The translations under genes and the position numbers were made by a program. From Mycolicibacterium sp. 018/SC-01/001 (GTDB lineage Bacteria; Actinomycetota; Actinomycetes; Mycobacteriales; Mycobacteriaceae): a DNA stretch of 64,000 bases. Position 1 is the first letter of the stretch, and the number at the start of each line of letters is the position of its first letter. The DNA is taken from assembly GCF_007096635.1 (NCBI RefSeq), contig NZ_VKAA01000001.1:372001-436000 (forward strand). The letters are read 5' to 3'. A model generated the notes under the pieces. The model saw only the letters and a list, made by a program, of their open reading frames with translations, was not told the origin of the DNA and ran no database searches. Positions 16,947-25,350 of the stretch are shown here, piece by piece.

Positions 16947-17810
16947 CTATCCGAGCACCGGGAAACGGCGTTCGCTCCCCAGCCGGTCCACGGCACCCTG
17001 CAGGCTGGCCAGCACCCTGTCGTTGACGGTGTCGTCGTCGGCGTCGGCGATGTCGGCTGCGGAAATGGGTTCCTGCACCTCGATCACGACCTTGGTGGGC
17101 AGCGGCAGTCGCGGTATGAAGTCGCTGACGGTCAGCCCCCACGGCGGCGCGAACAGGATCGGGACGCTCTTGAGGCGGGCGATCTTGTCGACCATCAGCA
17201 GCTTGGCCAGCCACTGGCCGCGGTCGAGGAACAGGGCAGCCTCCTGGCCACCCACGCTGGCGATCGGCACGATCGGTACGCCCGCTTCGCGGGCGAGCTT
17301 GACGTAGCCCTTGCGGCCACCGAAGTCGACCTCGTGGCGCTCCCACGACGGCCGGAACACCTCGTAGTCACCGCCGGGGTAGACGAGAAGGGCCGCGCCG
17401 GATTTCAGGGCGAGCGTCGCGTTGTCGTGGTTGGCGGCGACGGTGCCGAACTTGCGCAGTGAACCCAGCCCGGGCATGGAGACCACGAGGTTGTGCGCCA
17501 GCTGGTAGAACGGCCGCTCGACACCGAAGTAGGAGCAGAACGCGAGGGTGAAGACGAACGTGTCCGGTGGCAGGTTGCCGCCGCTGTGGTTGCCGACCAT
17601 CAGCACCGGCCCGTTCGTGGGGATGCGGTCCAGGCCGCGCACGTCGGCGCGGAAGTACAGCGACGCCAGCAACCACAACCCGGGTAGCTGCTCGAGGATG
17701 TAGTCGGCGTCGCGCTGGTCCAGATCGGCCTTGGGCACTCGCGCGGAGATCTCGTGCTTGACCCATTCCAGCGCATCACCCAAGCCAGGCATGGGACTGA
17801 GATTTACCAT
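16947..17810 (-). CDS. Lysophospholipid acyltransferase family protein
   Basis: This 287-residue protein is of the PlsC/DAGAT-like group. VLMVGNHSGGNLPPDTFVF holds the catalytic histidine with the NHSGG form typical of MGAT-like bacterial acyltransferases instead of the usual HxxxxD. LLVYPGGDYEVFRPSWERHEVDFGGRKGYVKLAREAGVPIVPIASVGG carries the second and third conserved blocks. It probably acylates a glycerolipid at the membrane surface. ATG 17810 follows GGCCGGGG; an ATG at 17855 is possible. It is the first gene of the six-gene operon and diverges from the TesB gene. Confidence 0.84.
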   Translation of the reverse strand: MVNLSPMPGLGDALEWVKHEISARVPKADLDQRDADYILEQLPGLWLLASLYFRADVRGLDRIPTNGPVLMVGNHSGGNLPPDTFVFTLAFCSYFGVERPFYQLAHNLVVSMPGLGSLRKFGTVAANHDNATLALKSGAALLVYPGGDYEVFRPSWERHEVDFGGRKGYVKLAREAGVPIVPIASVGGQEAALFLDRGQWLAKLLMVDKIARLKSVPILFAPPWGLTVSDFIPRLPLPTKVVIEVQEPISAADIADADDDTVNDRVLASLQGAVDRLGSERRFPVLG

Positions 17811-17875
17811 CCCCGGCCTGCGGTAAACCTGCGGGGGTCCCGGTGCGCTGGGCACCGTCGGGCAAGATCGGCGGA

Positions 17876-18718
17876 ATGTCCGCTGCTCCCGCTTCGTCGC
17901 TTCCCGAGGTGCTCGCCTCCCTCGAGCTGACGCACGTCGACGGCCGCTCGTTCAGTGGGGAGCAGCTGCCGGCGCCGGCCAACCACATCCTCGGCGCGCA
18001 CATCTCCGCCCAGGCGTTGCTCGCCGCGAGCCGCACCGCGCCTGACCGCGCTCCCCACAGCATGCACGTGTACTTCCTGCGGCCCGGCGATGCGCGCCGG
18101 CCGGTCCGGTTCGACGTCGTCGACCTGCAGGAGGGCCGCACGTTCTCGGCGCGCCGGGTGACGGCCCGGCAGGACGACCAGATCCTGCTCGAGGCGATGT
18201 CGTCGTTCACCGCACTGGCTCCCGGGTCTGCAGCCGATGGCTACCAGCCGGCGCTGCCGGATGTGGTCCCCGCAGAGGCCCTGCCCCCGGTCCCGCCGCA
18301 TCTGGCGGAGTCGTCGGCGGCGACCGCCGGGCAGTGGGCGAGCCTGCGCTGGTTCCAACGACGCATCATCGACGAGGAGTCGGCGCCGCCGGCGCGCACC
18401 CGGATCTGGTGGCGCCCCGCCGGCCACGTGCCCGACCGCGACCCCGCGTTGACCGCGGCGCTGGTCGCCTACCTTTCAGCGGCGACGCTGACGGAGCCGG
18501 TGTTCCGGGCCCGGGGCAGAGCCGGCACGTCCCTGCAACGCGACCACTCGGTGTGGTTCCACGCACCGGCCGACCTGTCGGACTGGCTCCTCTACGACCA
18601 GTGCTCGCCCAGCAGCACCGGGGCGCTGGCGCTGGGCAGCGGGTCGATGTTCAACCGCGACGGCCGGCTGGTCTGCACCGTGCGCCAGGAGCTGTACTTC
18701 GCGCCACCGCGACCGTGA
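17876..18718 (+). CDS. Acyl-CoA thioesterase II (TesB-like)
   Basis: The 280-residue protein contains two hot-dog domains. The N-terminal half has ILGAHISAQALLAASRT and HSMHVYFLRPGDARRPVRFDVVDLQEGRTFSARRV, typical of TesB. The C-terminal half holds DHSVWFHAPADLSDWLLYDQCSPS with the catalytic aspartate and the threonine/glutamine region common to the family. It cleaves medium- and long-chain acyl-CoA. The ATG at 17876 is preceded by ATCGGCGGA. It diverges from the lysophospholipid acyltransferase operon with 65 bases between starts. Confidence 0.87.
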   Translation: MSAAPASSLPEVLASLELTHVDGRSFSGEQLPAPANHILGAHISAQALLAASRTAPDRAPHSMHVYFLRPGDARRPVRFDVVDLQEGRTFSARRVTARQDDQILLEAMSSFTALAPGSAADGYQPALPDVVPAEALPPVPPHLAESSAATAGQWASLRWFQRRIIDEESAPPARTRIWWRPAGHVPDRDPALTAALVAYLSAATLTEPVFRARGRAGTSLQRDHSVWFHAPADLSDWLLYDQCSPSSTGALALGSGSMFNRDGRLVCTVRQELYFAPPRP

Positions 18719-18748
18719 CTCCGCGGCGCCAGTGGGTACCCCGGCGCG

Positions 18749-19579
18749 ATGGACACCGACCAGCGTGAACTCGGCGATTCGGACAGCCCGATCGAGGATG
18801 CGTTGGAGCAGGCCTTCAACCGCATGGTCGACGAAGGCACCCAGCGTCTTCACCGCAGCGTCCGCGAGATCCTGGTGACCGGGTTCTTCGGCGGTACCGA
18901 AGTGGCCATGGGTGTGCTGGCGTATCTGTCGGTATTGGCCGCCACCGGCAATCCGCTGCTGGCGGGCGTGGCCTTCTCCGTCGGCTTCCTGGCGCTCCTA
19001 CTGGGTCGCAGCGAGCTGTTCACCGAGGGCTTCCTCGTCCCGGTCACCACCGTCGTGGCCAAACGCGCGAGCGTCGCTCAGCTGATGCAGCTGTGGGCCG
19101 GCACGCTTGCCGCGAACCTGGTCGGCGGCTGGCTGATCATGTGGCTGGTCATGACGGCGTTCCCGAAGCTGCACGCGCAGACCATCGGGTCGGCCCAGCA
19201 CTATGTGGACGCGCCGCTGAATGCCGAATCGATCGCGCTCGCGCTGCTGGGCGGCATGGTCATCACGCTGATGACGCGCATGCAGCACGGCACCGACTCA
19301 ATGCCGGCGAAGATCGCCGCGGCGGTCGCCGGCGCGTTCCTGCTGGCCGGCCTGCAGCTGTTCCATTCCATCTTGGATTCGCTGCTGATCTTCGGCGCCC
19401 TGATCGCGGGCGGGACGTCGTTCGGCTATGCCGACTGGCTGTCCTGGTTCGGCTACACCGTCGTCGGCAATGTCGTCGGTGGGCTCGCCCTGGTGACGCT
19501 GCTGCGATTGATCCGCAGCAAGGACCGGCTCAAAGAGGAGCGCCGCGAGGCGGACTCACCGGGCGGCGAGGAACGTTAG
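18749..19579 (+). CDS. Formate/nitrite transporter family membrane protein (YfdC-like)
   Basis: The 276-residue protein has six hydrophobic segments and an acidic N-terminal tail. GFFGGTEVAMGVLAYLSV, SELFTEGFLVPVTTVVAKRAS and LALLGGMVITLMTRMQHGTDSM match the YfdC branch of the formate/nitrite channel family, where FTEGFLVPVTTVVA is characteristic. It is probably a pentameric anion channel. The C-terminus is charged. Its stop overlaps by four bases that of the convergent amidase. Confidence 0.82.
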   Translation: MDTDQRELGDSDSPIEDALEQAFNRMVDEGTQRLHRSVREILVTGFFGGTEVAMGVLAYLSVLAATGNPLLAGVAFSVGFLALLLGRSELFTEGFLVPVTTVVAKRASVAQLMQLWAGTLAANLVGGWLIMWLVMTAFPKLHAQTIGSAQHYVDAPLNAESIALALLGGMVITLMTRMQHGTDSMPAKIAAAVAGAFLLAGLQLFHSILDSLLIFGALIAGGTSFGYADWLSWFGYTVVGNVVGGLALVTLLRLIRSKDRLKEERREADSPGGEER

Positions 19580-21039
19580 AGGGCAGGAACGCGGTCGAAC
19601 CAGGGTGCTGCGCGTTCCAGCTGTGCGGCGAGGCAAAGCAGCAGCGATTCGCCGGCCAGTGGCGCGACGAACTGCACGCCGAGCGGTAATCCCCCGGCCG
19701 TCCAGTGCAGGGGCACCGACATCGCCGGGCGGCCGGTCAGGTTCGCCAGCTGGGTGTAGGGCACCCAGCCGAGGTTGTCGTCGACCATGTCGTCGACGAT
19801 CTTCGTGAACCGCAGCAGCTTCGCGGTGCGGGTCTTGAGCAGCACGTCGGCGCCGCGCGCCAGCACGGCAGGGAGGTCGAACTCCCCGATTCTCGGGGGC
19901 GGACTGGCCAGCGTCGGCGTCAGCAGTAGATCGTGGGACGAGAAGAAGTCGGTGAGGCGACGGGTGTGTTCGTGACGGCGGGCCACCGCGTCGACGTAGT
20001 CGACCGCGCCGGTCGCCCGGCCCAGCGCGGCCATGATCAGCGTGTCCCGTTCGAACGATTCGTCGCCCGCCCCCGTCCTCTTCTTGGTCTCGTCGACCTC
20101 GTAGGCCAGGGACACGAACCAGGTGAGCAGGAAGTCGCGGGCCAGGGCGGCGTCGTCGTACGGCGCCTCGGGTAGCTCTTCGACGTGGTGCCCGAGCTGG
20201 GTCAGGAGCGCGACGGTGTGCTCGACGGCGGCGTAGGCCTCCCGGTGCGGTGCCGGCGTGATGGCCGACGGCACACGGAACCCGATCCGCAACGGCGCGG
20301 GGTCGGCGCCCAGGGAGGACGCGAACATCTCGGCCGGTATCGCGGGCAGATAGGGGGCGCCGGGTTCGCCGCCGCGCAGCACGTCGAGCATGGCGGCGGT
20401 GTCCCGCACGGACCGGGAGACGACACCGTTGACGGCCGCCCCGTGCATCGGTTCGGCGGCACCCGGTCCCGACGGGACGAGCCCGCGACCGGGCTTGAGC
20501 CCGAACAGGCCGCAGCTGCCGGCGGGGATGCGGATCGAGCCGCCGCCGTCGCTGGCGCCGGCGCACGGCACGATGCCTGCTGCGACCGCGGCCGCTGATC
20601 CTCCGGAGGAGCCGCCCGGGCTGTGGGACAGGTTCCAGGGATTGCGCGCCGCTCCGGTCGCGACCGGTTCGGTGATCCCCTTCGCGCCGAACTCGGGTGT
20701 GTTGGTCTTGCCGAAGATCACCAGGCCGGCGTCGAGCCAGCGCTGGACCACCGTGGAGTGTTCGGTCGCGGGCAGCGTGGCCAGTGCGCGCGAGCCGGAG
20801 CCGGTCGGTGACCCGGCGAAGTCCTGGCCGAGATCCTTGATCAGGAACGGCACGCCGCGCAGCGGCCCGCCGGCGGGCTCGGATGCGGGCACATCGCGCA
20901 CGATCGCGTTGATCCGCGGGTTGACCGCAGCGGCCCGCTCGCGGGCGACGGTCAGCAGATCCGCCGACGACACCTGCCCTGTGGCGACCAGCTCAGCCAG
21001 CCCGACGGCATCGAAGGTCCGGTAGTCGGCGAAGTCCAT
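19576..21039 (-). CDS. Amidase signature family hydrolase
   Basis: The 487-residue protein carries the Ser-cisSer-Lys triad: the lysine in GVPFLIKDLGQDFAG (about residue 68), and the two serines in NLSHSPGGSSGGSAAAVAAGIVPCAGASDGGGSIRIPA. These features are diagnostic. It hydrolyses a carboxamide; the substrate cannot be told. It has the size of mycobacterial AmiA/AmiC-type amidases. It converges with the FNT gene. Confidence 0.88.
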   Translation of the reverse strand: MDFADYRTFDAVGLAELVATGQVSSADLLTVARERAAAVNPRINAIVRDVPASEPAGGPLRGVPFLIKDLGQDFAGSPTGSGSRALATLPATEHSTVVQRWLDAGLVIFGKTNTPEFGAKGITEPVATGAARNPWNLSHSPGGSSGGSAAAVAAGIVPCAGASDGGGSIRIPAGSCGLFGLKPGRGLVPSGPGAAEPMHGAAVNGVVSRSVRDTAAMLDVLRGGEPGAPYLPAIPAEMFASSLGADPAPLRIGFRVPSAITPAPHREAYAAVEHTVALLTQLGHHVEELPEAPYDDAALARDFLLTWFVSLAYEVDETKKRTGAGDESFERDTLIMAALGRATGAVDYVDAVARRHEHTRRLTDFFSSHDLLLTPTLASPPPRIGEFDLPAVLARGADVLLKTRTAKLLRFTKIVDDMVDDNLGWVPYTQLANLTGRPAMSVPLHWTAGGLPLGVQFVAPLAGESLLLCLAAQLERAAPWFDRVPAL

Positions 21040-21084
21040 CTCGCGACCGTAGCGTGCGACGGGAATGTTTCAATCGTTATCAAT

Positions 21085-21110
21085 GTTTGTCTCATTTGTC
21101 ACATGGGTAA
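21085..21110 (+). promoter_or_regulatory. SigF-like promoter for the 156-aa hypothetical gene
   Basis: GTTT (21085-21088), 16 bases, GGGTAA (21105-21110) matches the SigF pattern except for the final A. It lies 63 bases before the start codon at 21174, in an intergenic region that is noticeably AT-rich for this genome. Confidence 0.5.
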
Positions 21111-21173
21111 CTCCAGTAACGACGCGGCCGCCGTGTCACCCACCACCGAGAAAGTGACGAATGGATCATCGCC

Positions 21174-21644
21174 ATGAACACCATCCTGTACTTCAGCACT
21201 CAGGGGCTCGTGTATGAGACACGGGCCTACACCCGGGCCGACATCGACCGTCTCGTGCACGACCGCGCACTGCAGTCACTGAGCAGCGCCGACCGCCAGT
21301 TCGACTTCTGGTTCAGTTCCACCGCGGGGCGCTGCCAGCGCCGCGTCAACCGCCATGCCACCGAATTGCTCATGGCGACAAGCTCGTTCACCGCGAAGAC
21401 CGTGCCGCTGCTGCGCGGCGCCGTCGTCGTGGCCACCCACGATGCCGACGGAGACCTCGACGGTCTGAGTTGGCAGCAGCTCGACGTCCTGGCTCAGCGC
21501 ATCCGGTCGATCAGTGACCGCGATGAGCGCCAGCTGACCCGGCGGATCGTCCGCGATCAGCGCCGCCGGCGCCGCAGCGCCGTCCCCGTCACCGCTGCGT
21601 CACAGCCGTTTGGCGTACCTCCACGCATCGCCGCGGCGAGCTGA
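21174..21644 (+). CDS. Hypothetical protein, unknown family (156 aa)
   Basis: The protein starts MNTILYFSTQGLVYETRAYT and has an acidic-to-basic gradient: the last 40 residues include RQLTRRIVRDQRRRRR. There is no signal peptide and no membrane segment. Residues 45-60 (FDFWFSSTAGRCQRRVNRHA) and 68-88 (SFTAKTVPLLRGAVVVATHD) look like a compact alpha/beta fold. I do not recognise the family. The SigF-like promoter upstream suggests stationary-phase or stress expression. It converges with the F420-type oxidoreductase, one base between the stops. Confidence 0.7.
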   Translation: MNTILYFSTQGLVYETRAYTRADIDRLVHDRALQSLSSADRQFDFWFSSTAGRCQRRVNRHATELLMATSSFTAKTVPLLRGAVVVATHDADGDLDGLSWQQLDVLAQRIRSISDRDERQLTRRIVRDQRRRRRSAVPVTAASQPFGVPPRIAAAS

Positions 21645-21645
21645 T

Positions 21646-22473
21646 TCACCCGAACCGCGCCACGCTCTCGGCCAGCCCGTCGAGGATGCGCAGCGAGTCA
21701 TCGCGCGACCTGGTCGGCAGCAGCAGCTGAGCCTCCTCGAAGCCCAGGCCGGCCACCTCGCGCAGGTACCCGAGATCGTCGGGCGCCGCGAACATCCGCA
21801 GCGGAACCGCGTGCTCGGCACGGTCTGCGAGTTGTTCGACGCGGGAGCGGATCACATCGATCGGCAGCGGATTGGACAGCCACCCCGCGCGGTGGCGGGC
21901 GATGCGCGTCACCGTGGCTTTCGAGTTGCCGCCGATGAAAACCGGCGGGTGCGGTGTGCGCACCGGTTTGGGTCGCGCATACGAGGGCTCGAAGTCCACG
22001 TGTCGACCGTGGTATTCGGCGGGCTCGGTGGTCCACAGCGCGATGATGGCCTCGATCCGTTCGTCGAGCAGTGCGCCCCGGGTTGCGGGATCGGTGCCGT
22101 GATCGCGCATCTCCTCGATGTTCCACCCCGCGCCCACGCCGAACACGAAGCGGCCGCCGGAGATCAGGTCGATGCTGGCCGCTTCCTTGGCGGTGATGAT
22201 CGGGTCGCGCTGGATCAGCAGCGCGATCCCGGTGACCAATTCGATGCTCGAGGTCACGGCTGCCGCCGCGGCAAGGGTGACGAAGGGGTCCAGCGTCCGG
22301 TAGTACACCGAGGGCAGTTCACCTCCGCCGGGATACGGCGTCTCACGGCTGGCCGGGATGTGGGTGTGCTCGGCGATGCTCAGCGAGGTGAAACCGCGCT
22401 CCTCGACCGCTCGAGCCAGCGACACGGTGTCGATCGCGTCGTCGTTGACGAAGGTGGCGATGCCGAATCTCAT
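21646..22473 (-). CDS. LLM-class F420-dependent oxidoreductase
   Basis: The 275-residue protein has the luciferase-like TIM barrel: MRFGIATFVNDDAIDTVSLARAVEERGFTSLSIAEHTHIP at the start, IELVTGIALLIQRDPIITAKEAASIDLISGGRFVFGVGAGWN in the middle and PPVFIGGNSKATVTRIARHRAGW later. The GVGAGWN segment and the AEHTH histidine are typical of the F420-using group in mycobacteria. The substrate is unknown. ATG 22473 was chosen because the family begins M-F/R-FG at this point. Confidence 0.86.
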   Translation of the reverse strand: MRFGIATFVNDDAIDTVSLARAVEERGFTSLSIAEHTHIPASRETPYPGGGELPSVYYRTLDPFVTLAAAAAVTSSIELVTGIALLIQRDPIITAKEAASIDLISGGRFVFGVGAGWNIEEMRDHGTDPATRGALLDERIEAIIALWTTEPAEYHGRHVDFEPSYARPKPVRTPHPPVFIGGNSKATVTRIARHRAGWLSNPLPIDVIRSRVEQLADRAEHAVPLRMFAAPDDLGYLREVAGLGFEEAQLLLPTRSRDDSLRILDGLAESVARFG

Positions 22474-22552
22474 GCCGACGAGCCTAGACACTGCGCGTTT
22501 GGGAAGGCTAGGTTTGCTGGTGGCGAGCGGTGTTTCTCGCTACGGTGACGCG

Positions 22553-23263
22553 GTGAGCGTCGAAACCCACGCCGACGAACCCCATCTCGGTTCCGTTGCC
22601 GCCAAGCTGAATTGGTTGCGGGCGGGCGTGCTGGGCGCCAACGACGGGATCGTCTCGACCGCGGGACTGGTCGTCGGTGTCGCGGCGGCGACCGCCGAGC
22701 GTGCCCCGATCCTGACCGCGGGTATCGCCGGGCTGGCCGCCGGTGCGGTCTCGATGGCTCTCGGTGAGTACGTCTCGGTCAGCACGCAGCGCGACACCGA
22801 GAAAGCGTTGCTGAACAAGGAGAGGCGCGAGCTGCGCGACGATCCGGCGGCCGAACTCGACGAACTCGCGACGCTGTACGAGGCCAAGGGTCTGGACCCG
22901 GCGACCGCGCGGACGGTGGCCGAGCAGCTCACCGATCACGACGCGATCACCGCGCACGCTGAGGCCGAATTGGGCATCACCCCAGGCGAATACACGAATC
23001 CGTGGCAGGCGGCGCTGTCGTCGGCGCTGTCGTTCACGATCGGGGCACTGCTGCCGATCATCGCGATCATCCTGCCGCCGACGACGTGGCGGGTGCCGGT
23101 CACGGTGGTGGCGGTGCTGGCCGCGTTGCTGCTCACCGGCGCGGTGTCGGCGGGGCTCGGCGGTGCGCCCAAGCAGCGCGCGATGGCCCGCAACGTGATC
23201 GGCGGCGGCCTTGCACTGCTGATCACCTACGGCATCGGGCACGTGGTCGGCGCGGCAGTCTGA
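22553..23263 (+). CDS. VIT1/CCC1-type transporter
   Basis: The 236-residue membrane protein begins HLGSVAAKLNWLRAGVLGANDGIVSTAGLVVGVAAA, the family signature. A cytoplasmic helical metal-binding region (about 75-150, rich in glutamate) separates the first pair of helices from three more at the C-terminus. Family members move iron or manganese across membranes. Start is GTG 22553; there is no strong ribosome binding site. It diverges from the F420-type oxidoreductase and precedes malQ by 37 bases. Confidence 0.88.
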   Translation: MSVETHADEPHLGSVAAKLNWLRAGVLGANDGIVSTAGLVVGVAAATAERAPILTAGIAGLAAGAVSMALGEYVSVSTQRDTEKALLNKERRELRDDPAAELDELATLYEAKGLDPATARTVAEQLTDHDAITAHAEAELGITPGEYTNPWQAALSSALSFTIGALLPIIAIILPPTTWRVPVTVVAVLAALLLTGAVSAGLGGAPKQRAMARNVIGGGLALLITYGIGHVVGAAV

Positions 23264-23265
23264 GC

Positions 23266-23291
23266 GGTGTAACGCCCGCCCAGCTGGGTAT
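23266..23291 (+). promoter_or_regulatory. Possible SigF-like promoter before malQ
   Basis: GGTGT (23266-23270), 15 bases, GGGTAT (23286-23291). The -10 is a perfect match and the -35 has one mismatch from GGTTT. Transcription would start within a few bases of the GTG start, giving a nearly leaderless mRNA. Confidence 0.35.
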
Positions 23292-23300
23292 AGAGGCGCG

Positions 23301-25304
23301 GTGACCGATCCCGCACCCGTGCCAGACGACCTGCGCCGGCTGGCCGACGCCCACGGCGTCGCCACGTTCTACCGCAACGAGCGCCGTGAACCGGTGAACG
23401 TCGACGCCGACGTCGTGATCCGGGTGCTCGGCCTGCTCGATGTGGAAGCCGGCACCGAAGCGCAGCGCCGATCTGAACTCGGCCGGCTCGAGGAACGCGA
23501 TCGGGCAGGGGTGTTGCCGCCCACGCTCGCGGTGCGGCTCACCGGTCGCGCGCATCCGGTGCCGCAGGCAGCGCAGCTGGTCGCCGAGGACGGTTCCCGT
23601 ATCGATGTGCGTGACGAACTCCCCGCCGATCTGACTCCCGGCTGGTACCGCCTGCACACCCGCGACGGTCAGGAGGTGACGGTCGTCGCGGCGCCACCGA
23701 CCGTACCCACCGCGCCCCACACGTGGGGCTGGATGCTGCAGCTCTACGCATTGCGCTCCGAACGCTCCTGGGGCATCGGCGACCTCGGCGATCTGACCGA
23801 GTTCATGCGCTGGACGGCGGCCGAACACGGTTGCGGTGCCGTCCTTCTCAATCCTCTGCACGCGCCCGGGCCCACGCACCCGGTGCAGCCGTCGCCCTAC
23901 ACGCCGTCGAGCCGGCGGTTCGCCAACCCGCTGGCGCTGCGCATCGAGGACCTGCCCGCCTACGCACAGGCCGACAGCGCGACCCGCGCCGAAGTCGATG
24001 CACTGCGCGTGTCGGCGCACACGCCACGCATCGACCACGATCTGGTGTGGGCGGCCAAACGTTCGGCCTTGGAGTTGCTGTGGCGCTCCGCGGGCCGGCC
24101 CGATCCGCTGACCGGCGGCGCGTCGGACGGTCTGCGCGACTGGGCCACCTATTGCGCGCTGGCCGAACGGCACGGCGGCCGGTGGAGCCGATGGCCCGCG
24201 CCGTTGCGCGAGGTGGCCGGGGACGCGGTGGCCAATGCGCGCCGAGAGTTGGCTCCGCGGTTGGCTTTTCATGCGTGGATTCAACAGCAGTGCGCAGCCC
24301 AGCTGGGTGCCGTGCGGGATGCGGCGAAGACGTCGGGCATGGCGCTGGGTGTGCTGCACGATCTCGCGGTGGGCGTCGACGCCGACGGAGCCGACGCGTG
24401 GGCGCTGGCCGATGTGCTGGCGACTGGGGTCAGCATCGGAGCTCCCCCGGACAATTTCACCCCCCGCGGCCAGGACTGGGGGTTGCCGCCGTGGCGGCCG
24501 GATCGGTTGGCCGCCAGCGGTTATGCACCGTTGCGCGACATGCTCCGGGCGGTGCTCTCCCACGCCGACGGGCTGCGCATCGACCATGTCGCCGGGCTGT
24601 GGCGGCTGTGGTGGATTCCGCCGGGTGACGGGCCCGACCGGGGCACCTACGTGCACTACGACGCCGATGCGATGCTCGCGGTGTTGGCCCTCGAGGCGCA
24701 CCGCGCCGGAGCAACCGTGGTCGGGGAGGATCTGGGCACCGTCGAGCCGGAGGTGACGCAGGCGCTGGCCGACAACGAGATGCTGGGGTGCGCGGTCGCG
24801 TGGTTCACCCGCGATGTGGATGCGCCCGGAGAACCGCTGCTACCGCCCGACCGGTGGCCCGAGCGGGCGGCCGCGAGCATATCGACCCACGATCTCCCGA
24901 CGGCCGCGGGCTTTTTGCAGGGGGAACACGTGCGGGCCCGGGCCGATCTCGGTCTGCTGACCGATGTGCCCGCCGAGCAGGCGAACGCCGACGCCGAACG
25001 CGCAGAGTGGTTGGCGCTGTTGCGATCCCAGGGGGTGCTCGGGGCCGAGGAGACCGACGACGCCGCGGTGGTGCTGGCGATGCACCGGCTGTTGGCCCGC
25101 ACACCGAGCAGGCTGAAGCTCATCTCGCCGTATGACGTCATCGGCGAGGTGCGCCAGCCGAACCTGCCGGGCACCGTCGACGAATACCCGAACTGGCGGC
25201 TGCCGCTGCCCGAGACGCTGGAGGAGCTGCGGGCCGATCCGCGGGTCGCCGCGGTGATCGCGGCGACCCGCCCCAACTACGCCCAAACCAACGTTTGGGC
25301 GTGA
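23301..25304 (+). CDS. malQ: 4-alpha-glucanotransferase (amylomaltase)
   Basis: The 667-residue cytoplasmic enzyme is of glycoside hydrolase family 77. HADGLRIDHVAGLWRLWWIPPG carries the nucleophile aspartate, VVGEDLGTVEPEV the acid/base glutamate, and SISTHDLPTAAGF the third conserved aspartate. GAPPDNFTPRGQDWGLPPW is the amylomaltase-specific segment. An N-terminal extension of about 130 residues precedes the barrel, as in actinobacterial MalQ. It transfers alpha-1,4-glucan segments in glycogen and maltodextrin metabolism. The stop codon lies within a large inverted repeat. Confidence 0.95.
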   Translation: MTDPAPVPDDLRRLADAHGVATFYRNERREPVNVDADVVIRVLGLLDVEAGTEAQRRSELGRLEERDRAGVLPPTLAVRLTGRAHPVPQAAQLVAEDGSRIDVRDELPADLTPGWYRLHTRDGQEVTVVAAPPTVPTAPHTWGWMLQLYALRSERSWGIGDLGDLTEFMRWTAAEHGCGAVLLNPLHAPGPTHPVQPSPYTPSSRRFANPLALRIEDLPAYAQADSATRAEVDALRVSAHTPRIDHDLVWAAKRSALELLWRSAGRPDPLTGGASDGLRDWATYCALAERHGGRWSRWPAPLREVAGDAVANARRELAPRLAFHAWIQQQCAAQLGAVRDAAKTSGMALGVLHDLAVGVDADGADAWALADVLATGVSIGAPPDNFTPRGQDWGLPPWRPDRLAASGYAPLRDMLRAVLSHADGLRIDHVAGLWRLWWIPPGDGPDRGTYVHYDADAMLAVLALEAHRAGATVVGEDLGTVEPEVTQALADNEMLGCAVAWFTRDVDAPGEPLLPPDRWPERAAASISTHDLPTAAGFLQGEHVRARADLGLLTDVPAEQANADAERAEWLALLRSQGVLGAEETDDAAVVLAMHRLLARTPSRLKLISPYDVIGEVRQPNLPGTVDEYPNWRLPLPETLEELRADPRVAAVIAATRPNYAQTNVWA

Positions 25305-25342
25305 AAACCCGGCAATTTCACGCCCAAACGTTGGTTTGGGCG
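25280..25342. repeat. 27-bp perfect inverted repeat spanning the malQ stop
   Basis: Two perfect 27-base arms (25280-25306 and 25316-25342) flank a nine-base loop. Each arm also contains its own hairpin (CCCAAAC, CAAC, GTTTGGG). The left arm encodes the last residues of MalQ and its TGA. The hairpin lies between malQ and the convergent broken oxidoreductase gene, whose stop is at 25351. It may act as a bidirectional terminator without a T-tract, or be a dispersed repeat. Confidence 0.85.
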
Positions 25343-25350
25343 CATGTAGG

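Noticed and set aside
25280..25342. The 27-bp inverted repeat as the ends of an insertion sequence
   Set aside because: The arms are only nine bases apart, with no transposase and no target duplication.
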